A program made the translations under genes and the position numbers. The notes beneath the pieces were generated by a model. It did not search any database. It was not told the origin of the DNA and worked only from the letters and a program-made list of their open reading frames with translations. 64,000 nt of DNA, taken from Ignavibacteria bacterium. GTDB taxonomy: Bacteria > Bacteroidota > Ignavibacteria > Tepidaquicellales > Tepidaquicellaceae. The stretch lies in contig JAQTLX010000014.1 of the NCBI GenBank assembly GCA_028714695.1, positions 33,756 through 97,755 on the forward strand. Reading direction: 5' to 3'. Within the stretch, counting starts at the first letter, position 1; each line of letters begins with the position of its first letter. Positions 43,335 to 52,471 of the stretch are shown here, piece after piece.

Positions 43335-45821
43335 ATGGACAGAAAATTTGCAAATATAGCGCTTGATATACCGGTTAATTCGACATTCACATACAGGATA
43401 CCCGATTTCTTAATAACGAACGTACAGACAGGGTCAAGGGTACTGGTGCCATTCGGCAACAGAATCCTGACAGGTTTTGTCATTTCAATATCAGACGAAA
43501 GCAGCATCGAGAAACTGAAAGACGTAAAGTCGGTGCTTGATGATGAGCCTGCTTTGACAGAAGAGATGATAAAGTTCGGAATATGGATTTCAGAATATTA
43601 TATGTCGCCTGTGGGAGAAATTCTATCACAGTTCATTCCGAAAAAACTAACAATCAAGAGTGAAGTTCTTTTCAGTTTGTCCGCAGATTACGAAGCAAAA
43701 ATAAATGAACTAAAGAATGCGAATGAAATTGTATTCGAGGTCATAAAAATATTTGTAACTTCAAAGCAGGGAAAACTAACCAAGAAGCAGATTGACACGC
43801 GTCTGAATCTGAACACATCATATTATATCGATTTTCTTGTCAGAAAAAATATACTTACCAAAGAGAATCTTTACACTTCGGCTACAAAAGAGGCATTTGT
43901 AAAATTCGTAAAGGAAAAATTCAAAAAGATGCATGCCGAAGAAGTGATATCGGCAAATAAAATTAAAACCGAGAAGCAAATCGAACTCATAAGGCTGTTA
44001 GGCGAAGACGGAAAAATCGAACTTTCCGAATTGAAGAAACGGCATAATATTTCTTCGTCGACTGTCAACACGCTTTATAAAAAAGGTCTTGTAGATATTA
44101 TCGAAATAAAACGTGAAAGAAGGCATGAAGATTTGTTCGAGGAAGTTTTTAAAGATATTCAGTTGAACGATGAACAGATAGCAGCGCTTGAAAGAATTGA
44201 TGCAGCGACTGCATCGGACAAGTACAAAAGTTTTCTGCTTCACGGCGTTACGGGGAGCGGTAAGACGGAAGTTTACATCAGGCTGCTTGAAAAGGCTTTA
44301 AAGGCGGGAAAATCTGGCATAGTGCTTGTTCCGGAAATATCGCTAACTCCTCAGTTGATAAAAAGATTCAAAAACAAGTTCGGTGAAAATGTAGGAGTCA
44401 TACACAGCAAATTATCAGAAGGCGAAAGGCTCGACACATATCTTGGTATCAGAGAGGGAAGGTACAAAATTGTTATTGGTCCGCGTTCGGCATTATTTGC
44501 TCCATTGAAGAATCCAGGTGTTATTATAGTTGACGAAGAGCATGAGGGTTCTTACAAGCAGGAAACATCACCGAGATACAACGCAAGGGACATGGCTATT
44601 GTGCGAGGGATGTTATGCAATGCGGTTGTGGTTCTGGGTTCGGCAACGCCATCGGTAGAGAGTTACTATAATGCTGTAAACGGGAAATACGAATTACTGC
44701 AAATTACGAGACGTGCGACGGAATCGAGCATGCCGTTTGTGAAAATAATTGATTTAAAGAAGAAAGAGGAATCGGACGGTTACGAAAAATCGGATGAAAT
44801 TGAAAGAATAAAGAACAGATTTTTTTCAAAAGAACTCGCATACGCGATTAAGAGACGTCTTGAAAAAAAAGAGAGTGTAATACTTCTTCAGAACCGCAGG
44901 GGTTATCATTCATTTATTGAATGCATATCATGCGGACATGTTGAAATGTGCGACAGGTGCAATATCTCGCTGACATACCACAAGAAAATAAATCTGCTGA
45001 AATGCCACATGTGCGGATTCACGAAGAGAGTGCATGACAGATGCACGAAATGCGGTTCAGACAGGCTGGTAGAAGGCGGAGCGGGAACGGAGAAAATAGA
45101 AGAATTTCTGAATGAGTTGTTTCCCAACGCGGTAATAGACAGGATGGATTCGGACACTATGGTATCGAAATATAAATATCAGAAAGTGCTTTCGGAATTT
45201 TACAACGGCAGGACGGACATACTTGTGGGGACGCAGATAATATCGAAGGGGTTAGATTTTCCGAACGTAACGCTTGTAGGGGTTGTAAATTCCGATATAG
45301 GAATGCTGCTGCCGGATTTCAGGGCAAGCGAAAGGACATTTCAATTACTGACGCAGGTATCGGGAAGAAGCGGGAGAAGCGACAAAGCGGGGGAAGTTAT
45401 TATACAGACGAATCATTCGGAATATAAACTTTTCGAAAAAGTAATCGAGCATGATTACGAAGGATTTTATAATGAGGAAATAAAATCAAGGGCGGCAGGG
45501 TTATATCCTCCATTCAGCAGAATCGGTTTGATAGAGATAAAATCAAAAGACCAGAAAGAAACCGAAATGACGGCAAAAAAAGTTTATAACTGTTTAAAGT
45601 CATACAAATATAATTCATACCTGACAATTCTACCTCCGTCGCAGCCGTTGATATCAAAGGCAAAAGATTATTACAGATATCATGTTGTCGTAAAATCCGC
45701 GAAGACGACGGACCCGTCGGGGAAACTGCTTGTTGAGGCATTTAACAGCGTAAGGCAAAATCCGGAAATTAAGAAAGACGTAAGGGTGATTTATGATATC
45801 GATGCCATGAGTTTTATATAG
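43335..45821 (+). CDS. priA: Primosomal protein N' (replication restart helicase PriA)
   Basis: 828 residues. Rebuilds replication forks by loading the replicative helicase. Seen: N-terminal 3'-DNA-end binding domain (NSTFTYRIPDFLITNVQTGS), Walker A GVTGSGKTEVYIRLL (about 304), DEEH box VIIVDEEHEGSYKQE (about 396-410), the zinc site CISCGHVEMCDRCNISLTYH then CHMCGFTKRVHDRCTKCGS (about 533-577), and helicase motifs VGTQIISKGLDFPNVTLVGV and LTQVSGRSGRSDK. Complete. Confidence 0.97.
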   Translation: MDRKFANIALDIPVNSTFTYRIPDFLITNVQTGSRVLVPFGNRILTGFVISISDESSIEKLKDVKSVLDDEPALTEEMIKFGIWISEYYMSPVGEILSQFIPKKLTIKSEVLFSLSADYEAKINELKNANEIVFEVIKIFVTSKQGKLTKKQIDTRLNLNTSYYIDFLVRKNILTKENLYTSATKEAFVKFVKEKFKKMHAEEVISANKIKTEKQIELIRLLGEDGKIELSELKKRHNISSSTVNTLYKKGLVDIIEIKRERRHEDLFEEVFKDIQLNDEQIAALERIDAATASDKYKSFLLHGVTGSGKTEVYIRLLEKALKAGKSGIVLVPEISLTPQLIKRFKNKFGENVGVIHSKLSEGERLDTYLGIREGRYKIVIGPRSALFAPLKNPGVIIVDEEHEGSYKQETSPRYNARDMAIVRGMLCNAVVVLGSATPSVESYYNAVNGKYELLQITRRATESSMPFVKIIDLKKKEESDGYEKSDEIERIKNRFFSKELAYAIKRRLEKKESVILLQNRRGYHSFIECISCGHVEMCDRCNISLTYHKKINLLKCHMCGFTKRVHDRCTKCGSDRLVEGGAGTEKIEEFLNELFPNAVIDRMDSDTMVSKYKYQKVLSEFYNGRTDILVGTQIISKGLDFPNVTLVGVVNSDIGMLLPDFRASERTFQLLTQVSGRSGRSDKAGEVIIQTNHSEYKLFEKVIEHDYEGFYNEEIKSRAAGLYPPFSRIGLIEIKSKDQKETEMTAKKVYNCLKSYKYNSYLTILPPSQPLISKAKDYYRYHVVVKSAKTTDPSGKLLVEAFNSVRQNPEIKKDVRVIYDIDAMSFI

Positions 45822-45945
45822 AATACACTACTTCTTTCTACGAATACCAGCCGTCATAATTCCTATTATATATAATAATTAACAATAAAATATTATATAG
45901 TTACATATTATAAAAAAAAGAAAAACAAGCATTTAGGAACTAAAT

Positions 45946-45972
45946 AAAGGAGAAATGAATTATATATATTAA
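45946..45972 (+). other. Possible leader mini-ORF with a strong ribosome-binding site
   Basis: AAAGGAGAAATG is followed by a five-codon frame (M-N-Y-I-Y-stop, ending at 45972). It lies 40 bases before the lipoprotein gene, which has its own strong site. Strong Shine-Dalgarno sites are rare in this window, so two in a row in a 190-base AT-rich leader (45822-46011) is notable. It may be chance in A-rich DNA. No terminator or riboswitch was recognised in the leader. Confidence 0.3.
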
Positions 45973-46011
45973 ATTTTATTTCTAAATTTATTAAGTAAAA
46001 AGGAGCATGTT

Positions 46012-46533
46012 TTGAAAAAGAATTTAATGAACATTCTTTTCGCATTTGTTGTAATCTCACTGTTAACTCTTGCTTATAGTTGCAGCAATAATGACAACCC
46101 GGTGACATCAGCCTGGGATAATAATTCAATTAACGGAACAATTACTTTTGTAGATTCTAACGGTTACATAACCGATACTACAGGGGGTTATTACAATGTT
46201 GACGCATTCGGTACATGGCCGCCAAATGCAGGTCCATCAGCATATTCTCTTGTCAATATTAAAAAGACAGGAAATGTATATACTGCTTCATATAAATTAT
46301 CTAACCTTGCTTCAGGTTCATACGTTATAACTTTTGCATGGAATAAAGTACCATACGTACCCGGAAATTCGACATATCTTCTTGGTGTATACGGTTGTTC
46401 AACTGATTCAACAAGATATACATGCTGGTCTTCGCCGAATGTAAGCAAAGCCGTTATCACGGATAGTAAAGGAATTGGAAACATTAATTTTAGTTCATAT
46501 TTAGATACAGCAAAGAAAATTGTTAAATTCTAA
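46012..46533 (+). CDS. Lipoprotein of unknown function, upstream of a TonB-dependent receptor
   Basis: 173 residues, TTG start supported by AAAAAGGAG eight bases before it; the nearby ATG at 46007 is followed at once by a stop. The signal peptide ends in a lipobox-like LAYS-Cys24, followed by SNNDNPV, a Ser/Asn/Asp linker. The mature part (about 130 residues) has NGTITFVDSNGYITDTTGGY and repeated aromatic/beta patterns and looks like a single beta-sandwich. I do not recognise a family. The 14-base overlap with the receptor gene suggests a co-made surface lipoprotein that helps uptake, as a plug or ligand-binding partner. Confidence 0.75.
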   Translation: MKKNLMNILFAFVVISLLTLAYSCSNNDNPVTSAWDNNSINGTITFVDSNGYITDTTGGYYNVDAFGTWPPNAGPSAYSLVNIKKTGNVYTASYKLSNLASGSYVITFAWNKVPYVPGNSTYLLGVYGCSTDSTRYTCWSSPNVSKAVITDSKGIGNINFSSYLDTAKKIVKF

Positions 46534-48862
46534 AAGATTGTCAAAAATTATAACACGAATATTTTTTATACTGATATTTTTTACAAGTTTTGAATTATTT
46601 GCGGATATAAAGCCCGGTTCATTAACCGGGCTTATACTTGATAATGAAACAAAAGGAATTGTTTCGGGCGTAAATATAATTCTGGAGTATAAAAAGAGCA
46701 GCGACAGGTTTAAAACGGAATCGGATTTATCAGGAAGGTATTCCTTTCAGGGTATTCCGTCAGGAGACTATCAGTTACGCATTACAAGGCTCGGGTACAA
46801 GACTTCGATTGTCGATATCTTTCTGGATGACGGAGAAGATAAGAAATATGATGTTTATATCAGTCCGGTTGAAATTGAAATTGAAAAAATAAACGTAACT
46901 GCAACAAAGACAGAGCAGACCTTACAGCAGACGCCATCGTCAATCTCGCTTGTTTTATCTGAGGAAATAAAGAATAAAAACAAAACCACATTCGATCAGG
47001 TGCTTGAGGACGTGCAGGGAGTAACTGTAAACAGGACGAGCGGAATAAACGTAAGTGCGTTATCGATACGCGGAAGTTCGGATGTTGCGGGCGGCGGAAT
47101 AGGGAACAGGGTATTGCTGCTACTTGACGGCAGACCGTCACTGACGGGTGATTCCAAGGGTGCGTTATGGTCTTTGATACCCGTGTCCATCATTGAACGG
47201 ACAGAAGTTGTAAAGGGCGCGTTTTCATCTTTATACGGTTCGAGCGCGATTGGCGGAGTAATAAACGTAATTACGAAAAAGCCGACATACAAGCCTTATA
47301 CGGCAGTAAGTTTCAACGCGGGATTTTATGAAAAACTTTCCGACAGTTTGAAGTTTTCGGATAAACTTCAGTCGTTCAAAGGCATAAACCTTATGCACAG
47401 CAATTCATTAAAGAAGATATCATATCTTTTCAATATTGATTACAAGCAGAATGACGGTTATGCACAGCAGAACGATTACAGATTTTACAGCGGGCTCGGA
47501 AAATTCACATTTGATTTATTCGGAAACAGGGACCTCGAATTCACGCTTCAGTATACGAATTCAGAGAGCGGGTATCCGCATTACTGGAGGCAGGATCCCG
47601 GGAAACCAGCAGACCCCTTCAAGGTGAATCCTGTTTACAACGGAGACAAGATAAATAAAGAAACGCAGAGTATCGATGTATTTTATAAAGCGATACCGAA
47701 TTCAAAAACGAAATACACATCGAGATTTTACTATTACAAATTATACAGCAAGTCTTCATACAATCCTCAGAATCCCGTATCGCTTGCATACGGAACGCCC
47801 GGTCAGCCGTTTGATAACTTTATTACTTCTTACAATTTCGGAAATATATCGCAACTTGATTATAATATTAGCGACAGGCATTATGCAATAACGGGAATAG
47901 ACCTGCAGTGGAATATCGTAAGGTCATCGCCTGCGGATATACTTTACGGAAATCAGCAGCAATACAATCTGGGTTATTTTGTTCAGGACCAGTGGAATAT
48001 ACTTCTCAACAGGGACCGCGAGCCTGTGCTTTCAACAACAATTGGCGCAAGATTCGATTTAAACAAATTCATAGGAAGTTTTGAAGAGAAGAAAGTAAGT
48101 CCAAAAATATCTTTATTATTTGACCCGGGAGTAAAATCAGGGATATTGGATAATACAACATACAGAATTCTTGTCGGAAAGGCATTCAGGTCGCCATCGA
48201 TTGCGGAATTATTTTTTAAGAAAGAATTATTCGGCGGATTTGATTTTGTTTACAATCCGAATTTGAAGCCCGAGGATATGCTTTCGTTCGAAGCGGGATT
48301 CAGGAAGCAGTACAAAGCGCGTTTCACGCTTGACGTTGCGGCATTTATAAATCTTTATGATAATCTGATACAGTATGTAAACATAGGGGGAGCAATCAAC
48401 GGACCGTTTCAGGTTCAGAATGTAGCCAAAGCGCAAATAAGAGGAATTGAAGCATCCGTCGAATACCATTCGAGTTTCAGGATGACGAACAGGTTATTCA
48501 AATACTCGGTGAATTTCGATTACACTTATATAGACGCGAAGGACTTATCGGCAAACCGGACGGATGATTTTTTACCATACAAGCCACGGCATGTAATAAA
48601 CGGCGGTGTGAATTTAAATTTCTACGGATTCAATTACAACGTGAACGGAAGATTTGTGAGTAAAATAGATGAAGTGATATTTTACAAATATGAAGAGCCG
48701 AAATCATATTTTCTTCTAAACATGAAACTAAGCAAGAGTATCACGGACAAGATTTCAATTTTTGCCGCGGTGAATAATTTAACAAATAAATTTTATCAGG
48801 AACTAGAGCGTATTCCCGCGCCAAACAGGAATTATAACGCGGGTATGAATATAGAATTTTGA
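46520..48862 (+). CDS. TonB-dependent outer-membrane receptor with N-terminal carboxypeptidase-like domain
   Basis: 780 residues. A TTG at 46520 overlaps the lipoprotein by 14 bases; a TTG at 46538 is an alternative start. Signal peptide ends near FELFA. Then GSLTGLILDNETKGIVSGVN (CarboxypepD_reg domain, about 33-110), plug domain with VTATKTEQTLQQTPSSISLV, LEDVQGVTVNRTSG, RTEVVKGAFSSLYGSSAIGG then VINVITKKP (to about 255), and a C-terminal 22-strand-type barrel ending NRNYNAGMNIEF with terminal Phe. It imports a bulky ligand such as a siderophore, cobalamin or a glycan. The ligand cannot be told from sequence. Confidence 0.92.
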   Translation: MLNSKRLSKIITRIFFILIFFTSFELFADIKPGSLTGLILDNETKGIVSGVNIILEYKKSSDRFKTESDLSGRYSFQGIPSGDYQLRITRLGYKTSIVDIFLDDGEDKKYDVYISPVEIEIEKINVTATKTEQTLQQTPSSISLVLSEEIKNKNKTTFDQVLEDVQGVTVNRTSGINVSALSIRGSSDVAGGGIGNRVLLLLDGRPSLTGDSKGALWSLIPVSIIERTEVVKGAFSSLYGSSAIGGVINVITKKPTYKPYTAVSFNAGFYEKLSDSLKFSDKLQSFKGINLMHSNSLKKISYLFNIDYKQNDGYAQQNDYRFYSGLGKFTFDLFGNRDLEFTLQYTNSESGYPHYWRQDPGKPADPFKVNPVYNGDKINKETQSIDVFYKAIPNSKTKYTSRFYYYKLYSKSSYNPQNPVSLAYGTPGQPFDNFITSYNFGNISQLDYNISDRHYAITGIDLQWNIVRSSPADILYGNQQQYNLGYFVQDQWNILLNRDREPVLSTTIGARFDLNKFIGSFEEKKVSPKISLLFDPGVKSGILDNTTYRILVGKAFRSPSIAELFFKKELFGGFDFVYNPNLKPEDMLSFEAGFRKQYKARFTLDVAAFINLYDNLIQYVNIGGAINGPFQVQNVAKAQIRGIEASVEYHSSFRMTNRLFKYSVNFDYTYIDAKDLSANRTDDFLPYKPRHVINGGVNLNFYGFNYNVNGRFVSKIDEVIFYKYEEPKSYFLLNMKLSKSITDKISIFAAVNNLTNKFYQELERIPAPNRNYNAGMNIEF

Positions 48863-48933
48863 TATTGCTTAAACTGTTTTGCGTGACTACGGAGGATGGC
48901 AGCAGCGAGAGAATGTTTGGCATGCTTGTAATG

Positions 48934-48975
48934 TGGATCCCCGATAAGAGTTCGCCACGGCGGAGGGATGACAAT
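48934..48975. repeat. REP-like palindrome (GGGATGACA type), diverged copy
   Basis: GGATCCCCG ... GCCACGGCGGAGGGATGACAA, the same family as 28606-28656 and 30503-30551 but shorter in the middle and with a weaker stem. It marks the 336-base gap between the receptor gene and the convergent metalloprotease gene. Apart from this, the hairpin at 49032 and the terminator at 49081, nothing is recognised in the gap. Confidence 0.6.
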
Positions 48976-49031
48976 TTGAGATAATCAGGTTTCAGTCGAT
49001 TGTACTGCGGGCTAATATTTAGGATCTTGAG

Positions 49032-49056
49032 ATTCCCGCTAGAAACATGCGGGAAT
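49032..49056. repeat. ATTCCCGC/GCGGGAAT palindrome
   Basis: ATTCCCGC (49032-49039) pairs with GCGGGAAT (49049-49056) around a 9-base loop, followed by GACAATTGG. This is an 8-bp perfect stem of the same general style as dispersed bacterial REP/dRS3-like elements. Confidence 0.7.
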
Positions 49057-49080
49057 GACAATTGGAGAGATTAAAATAAG

Positions 49081-49111
49081 AAAGGCTGATTAAAAAAAAT
49101 CAGCCTTTTTT
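49081..49111. terminator. Bidirectional intrinsic terminator
   Basis: AAAGGCTGATT pairs with AATCAGCCTTT around a short A-rich loop, and a T-run follows on the + side and an A-run precedes on the other. This is a classic stem-loop/U-tract in both directions. It ends the receptor operon on the + strand and the metalloprotease gene on the - strand. Confidence 0.9.
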
Positions 49112-49198
49112 ATGATCAATAATTATAATAAATCCAAAACTATTTTTTATCCATAACTCATAAGATTTTCAAAACATATTATATATACTAAACAAATT

Positions 49199-52100
49199 TT
49201 ATAAATCGAAACCGAAGAGGATGCCGGCGTAGAAAATCCATTCTTTGCCGTATGTCACGTCTTTTCCTGAGAAACGTTTTGTGAACCGGTCAGTGCCGTA
49301 TGCAGTGCTAAAGAATACGCTTGTCGGAAATACGTATGATGAAAAAGCCTGCAATCTTAATTCAGCGCCTATATCTTTTTTGAAATCATTTATAGATGTG
49401 CTGCTGCCGTACCAGGCATTGCCGAAATCGCCGAATACAGAGAAATAAAGTTTATCGAGATAGAACGGTGAAATACGTGTATCGATTTTATTTATAAGAG
49501 GGAATCTATACTCGAGTTTCGCAGATGCCAGTCTTCCGCCTCCGAGCGAGAAGAAAGGATAACCGCGCATGCCTATGAGGCCGCCCGCGTAGAAATCGTA
49601 GAAACTATCGACTGTTTTTCCGAAAATTGCAGCGCCTCGCAGTTTAAGCGATACGGATGTATTACTGAACAATGGCAATGCTTCGAACCAGTTAACATCT
49701 AATTTGTGCAATTTGTTCTTAGCATAGTTTGTGCTCACATTCCCCTTATCATCGACAGTAAGTTCAGGATTAATATTACTAACTTCATATTCATATAATA
49801 TATCGACTTTTCTTCCTACCGAATTTATATCCATATTTCTGCTTGGGTATATCCTGTCGTATTTGTATTCAAGCGTCAGTCTGTTTGCCTTAAAATAATT
49901 CTGTGATGATGAACGCACATCGACGCCGCTCTGCGGCAGAACGAAGTCATCAACGCTTGATGCATATTTAGATATTCCGTACGCAACTCTGAAATTATGA
50001 TTGTAATTAATCAGTTTGAAATCCATTGCCAGTTCGAATTCGAGCAAGTCATATGCGACGCCGACTGACAGAGTATCGACACCCGCATAGAGCAATGCGT
50101 CCGTTTTTCTTGTAACGTTATAGCCGCTAAGAGTAAACTTCGGGTCGAAATTCAGATGTTTTGCAAAATATTTCTGAGCAACGGGCATACCGTTATCATA
50201 AGTGAACTGAAGGAAAAGGTCTCTTTCGGCTTTTCTGTTTATCGCGGCTCCGCCGAAAATCGAAAAGCGCGTCATAAGTTCGTCGGAGAAGAAATACAAT
50301 CCGGGTTTAATGGCGTCCAGAAAATTATTGTTTTTGGAATAATTGTCGAATCTCAGAAGAGGGAATATTGACAGTTGATTGAATATGCTTGTATAAGGCT
50401 TGCCCGGTTTATTGTCTACATTATCGTCATTAAATTTTTTCAGATAGTTCCAGTCTCGTTTTTCGTTGGAGGTATCAGTAGAATCCGAGACAGTATATTT
50501 CGAAATTAATTTTTCAGGAGGATTATAGGCTCCGAGTTCGGATATTTCGCGTTCCGAAAGATTTTTAAGCAGGCTGATTTTAAAGCCTGTGGATTGATAT
50601 GTCGAATATACGATATTATTGTTTCCGTCTATATCGGGCATGAAAGCGCCGCCGATAACGTTCGTAACCTGTTTTATCTTTTTTGTTTCGAAGTCATAAG
50701 TATATACGTTGAAGATGCCTGTTTCATTGGAGCAATAGAACATTTTTTTTCCGTCCTTTGATATGCGCGGATTTCTTGTATCAATATTTTCTTTATTGAT
50801 AAGGAATTCAAAATTACCCGACTCGATATCGAGTTTCGCGATTTTTCTCGATTCTCTGTATGAATAATCGAAAATAATGTTTTTGCCGTCGGGGGTAAAA
50901 ACGGGATTATAAACCTGTTCACCGTTTCTAAAACCTGTCAGCATTTTTTTTCCTGACAAATCTTTATTTGCAAGAAAAAGATTCAGAGTTCCGTCGCTGC
51001 CTGAAACGAAAATAACTTTTGAGCCGTCGGGTGAGTAAGACGGAGAAAATGCCCTGAGATTTTCCGTAAGACGTTTTTCATCTTTTGCAGCAAAATCATA
51101 TTCGTAAATATCGTAGATAACAGTTTCCTCTATTGAAGGCGGCGAGTTTCTTTTTGAGTAGATGATTTTCTTTCCGTCGTTTGACCATGCAAAATTATAA
51201 GATACGGCCGTTGAGATAATGTCGATTTTTTTTGTTGCGATATCGTAAACGATAAGCGCTGTTGCTCCGTAATCATAGTCACCGTTTGAAAGGCAAGCGA
51301 TTTTTTTCCCGTCCGGAGAAAATCTGGGATAATAATTTGCAAATCCGATTTTACCGATTATATCACCTTCGATAAGCGAATTCTTAACCGGGGCGATTCT
51401 TTCTTTATAATCTTTTTGAAGGAACGCTTTCCATTCGTTATAAAGGTCTTTGCCGTCAATGCCGAGATTTTTTCTGAAAGACTTATCGATACTGAAATTC
51501 GTAAGATCGCCGAGGCTTTGCGTTACGAGTTTCAGTTTGTCTTCGCCGTATTTCGATGCAATATATCTTGTAAGAGCGAAGCCGGAATTATAAATCGATT
51601 CTGCTTTGAGACTTGTGATTGAAGAGAACTGTCCCATTTCGTTCCAGGTGAGCATATTGTTATCGAGTGCATAACTTCTCAAAATCATATCTCTGTTAGC
51701 ATCCCAGTAATCGTATCCCATTTGTTGTCTTTGATACTGGGCGACGCCTTCGGCAAACCATGCGGGAACGCCGACGCCTGAAATAGGATATGATACAATT
51801 ATATTCGGATAGCCGTAAAGCACATCCGGTCTTCTTTCTTTTTCATAATTTATCCACTGCAGATAGAATGCAGGAATATTCTTAGTGAATTTAAGTGAAG
51901 ACTGGATTTGGACCATGTGAGTAAATTCGTGTGTTATTACATTTCGCAGCCAATTATGCGTTCCGCGTAATTCGAAGTCAAGCGCAGAAGCAAAAATTTC
52001 AATTCTGTTTCCGTAATAGTCGGTGGCTCCGTTAGCAATATCCGACAGGTCATTGACTACAAAATTTACTTTTTCTTTAGGTTTGAAATTATAAAGGTCT

Positions 52101-52315
52101 GTAATTGGTCCGTAAATTTCTTCTGCGATTTTGGAAATTGTCTGCGCTGTTCTCTGAGCGCCCGTATGGTAACTAACCGTAAAATTCTGAGTCTCGATTG
52201 TGAACCAATCTTCAGAGGGGTGCGATTCAAACTGAGCGTATGAAACCGAGGAAATGAAAAAAAGTATGCAAAAATATACCCCGAAGAAAGAATTTTTTTC
52301 CTGTCTATTAATCAT
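49199..52315 (-). CDS. Metalloprotease, TolB-type propeller and outer-membrane barrel fusion
   Basis: 1038 residues in four parts: signal peptide (1-28, ending SVSYAQ); a gluzincin-like protease domain with HEFTH (His129, Glu130, His133) and AWFAEGVAQY, where Glu189 is the third zinc ligand; a WD40/TolB-like propeller (about 310-600) with repeated YYPRFSPDGKKIACLSNGDY, FAWSNDGKKIIYS, SYSPDGSKVIFVS, VFTPDGKNIIFDY and RISKDGKKMFYCS; and a C-terminal barrel (about 650-1038) with GGLIGMRGYPFFSLGGGRLA and ending LFGFDL, resembling Omp85/surface-antigen barrels. So an active-looking peptidase appears to be tethered to its own outer-membrane barrel. Role unknown; see findings. Confidence 0.85.
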   Translation of the reverse strand: MINRQEKNSFFGVYFCILFFISSVSYAQFESHPSEDWFTIETQNFTVSYHTGAQRTAQTISKIAEEIYGPITDLYNFKPKEKVNFVVNDLSDIANGATDYYGNRIEIFASALDFELRGTHNWLRNVITHEFTHMVQIQSSLKFTKNIPAFYLQWINYEKERRPDVLYGYPNIIVSYPISGVGVPAWFAEGVAQYQRQQMGYDYWDANRDMILRSYALDNNMLTWNEMGQFSSITSLKAESIYNSGFALTRYIASKYGEDKLKLVTQSLGDLTNFSIDKSFRKNLGIDGKDLYNEWKAFLQKDYKERIAPVKNSLIEGDIIGKIGFANYYPRFSPDGKKIACLSNGDYDYGATALIVYDIATKKIDIISTAVSYNFAWSNDGKKIIYSKRNSPPSIEETVIYDIYEYDFAAKDEKRLTENLRAFSPSYSPDGSKVIFVSGSDGTLNLFLANKDLSGKKMLTGFRNGEQVYNPVFTPDGKNIIFDYSYRESRKIAKLDIESGNFEFLINKENIDTRNPRISKDGKKMFYCSNETGIFNVYTYDFETKKIKQVTNVIGGAFMPDIDGNNNIVYSTYQSTGFKISLLKNLSEREISELGAYNPPEKLISKYTVSDSTDTSNEKRDWNYLKKFNDDNVDNKPGKPYTSIFNQLSIFPLLRFDNYSKNNNFLDAIKPGLYFFSDELMTRFSIFGGAAINRKAERDLFLQFTYDNGMPVAQKYFAKHLNFDPKFTLSGYNVTRKTDALLYAGVDTLSVGVAYDLLEFELAMDFKLINYNHNFRVAYGISKYASSVDDFVLPQSGVDVRSSSQNYFKANRLTLEYKYDRIYPSRNMDINSVGRKVDILYEYEVSNINPELTVDDKGNVSTNYAKNKLHKLDVNWFEALPLFSNTSVSLKLRGAAIFGKTVDSFYDFYAGGLIGMRGYPFFSLGGGRLASAKLEYRFPLINKIDTRISPFYLDKLYFSVFGDFGNAWYGSSTSINDFKKDIGAELRLQAFSSYVFPTSVFFSTAYGTDRFTKRFSGKDVTYGKEWIFYAGILFGFDL

Positions 52316-52471
52316 TGAATATGTTTATTTTACTAATTATTATTGAATAACGATAAATTTCGTAGAAAATCGAATAGGCTTTATGATTAGATTAATTTTA
52401 AATAAATTTTATTATAAACTAAAAAAGGAAAATTATCGGTTAATTTTATTCTGTTTATCATATTAATTTTT

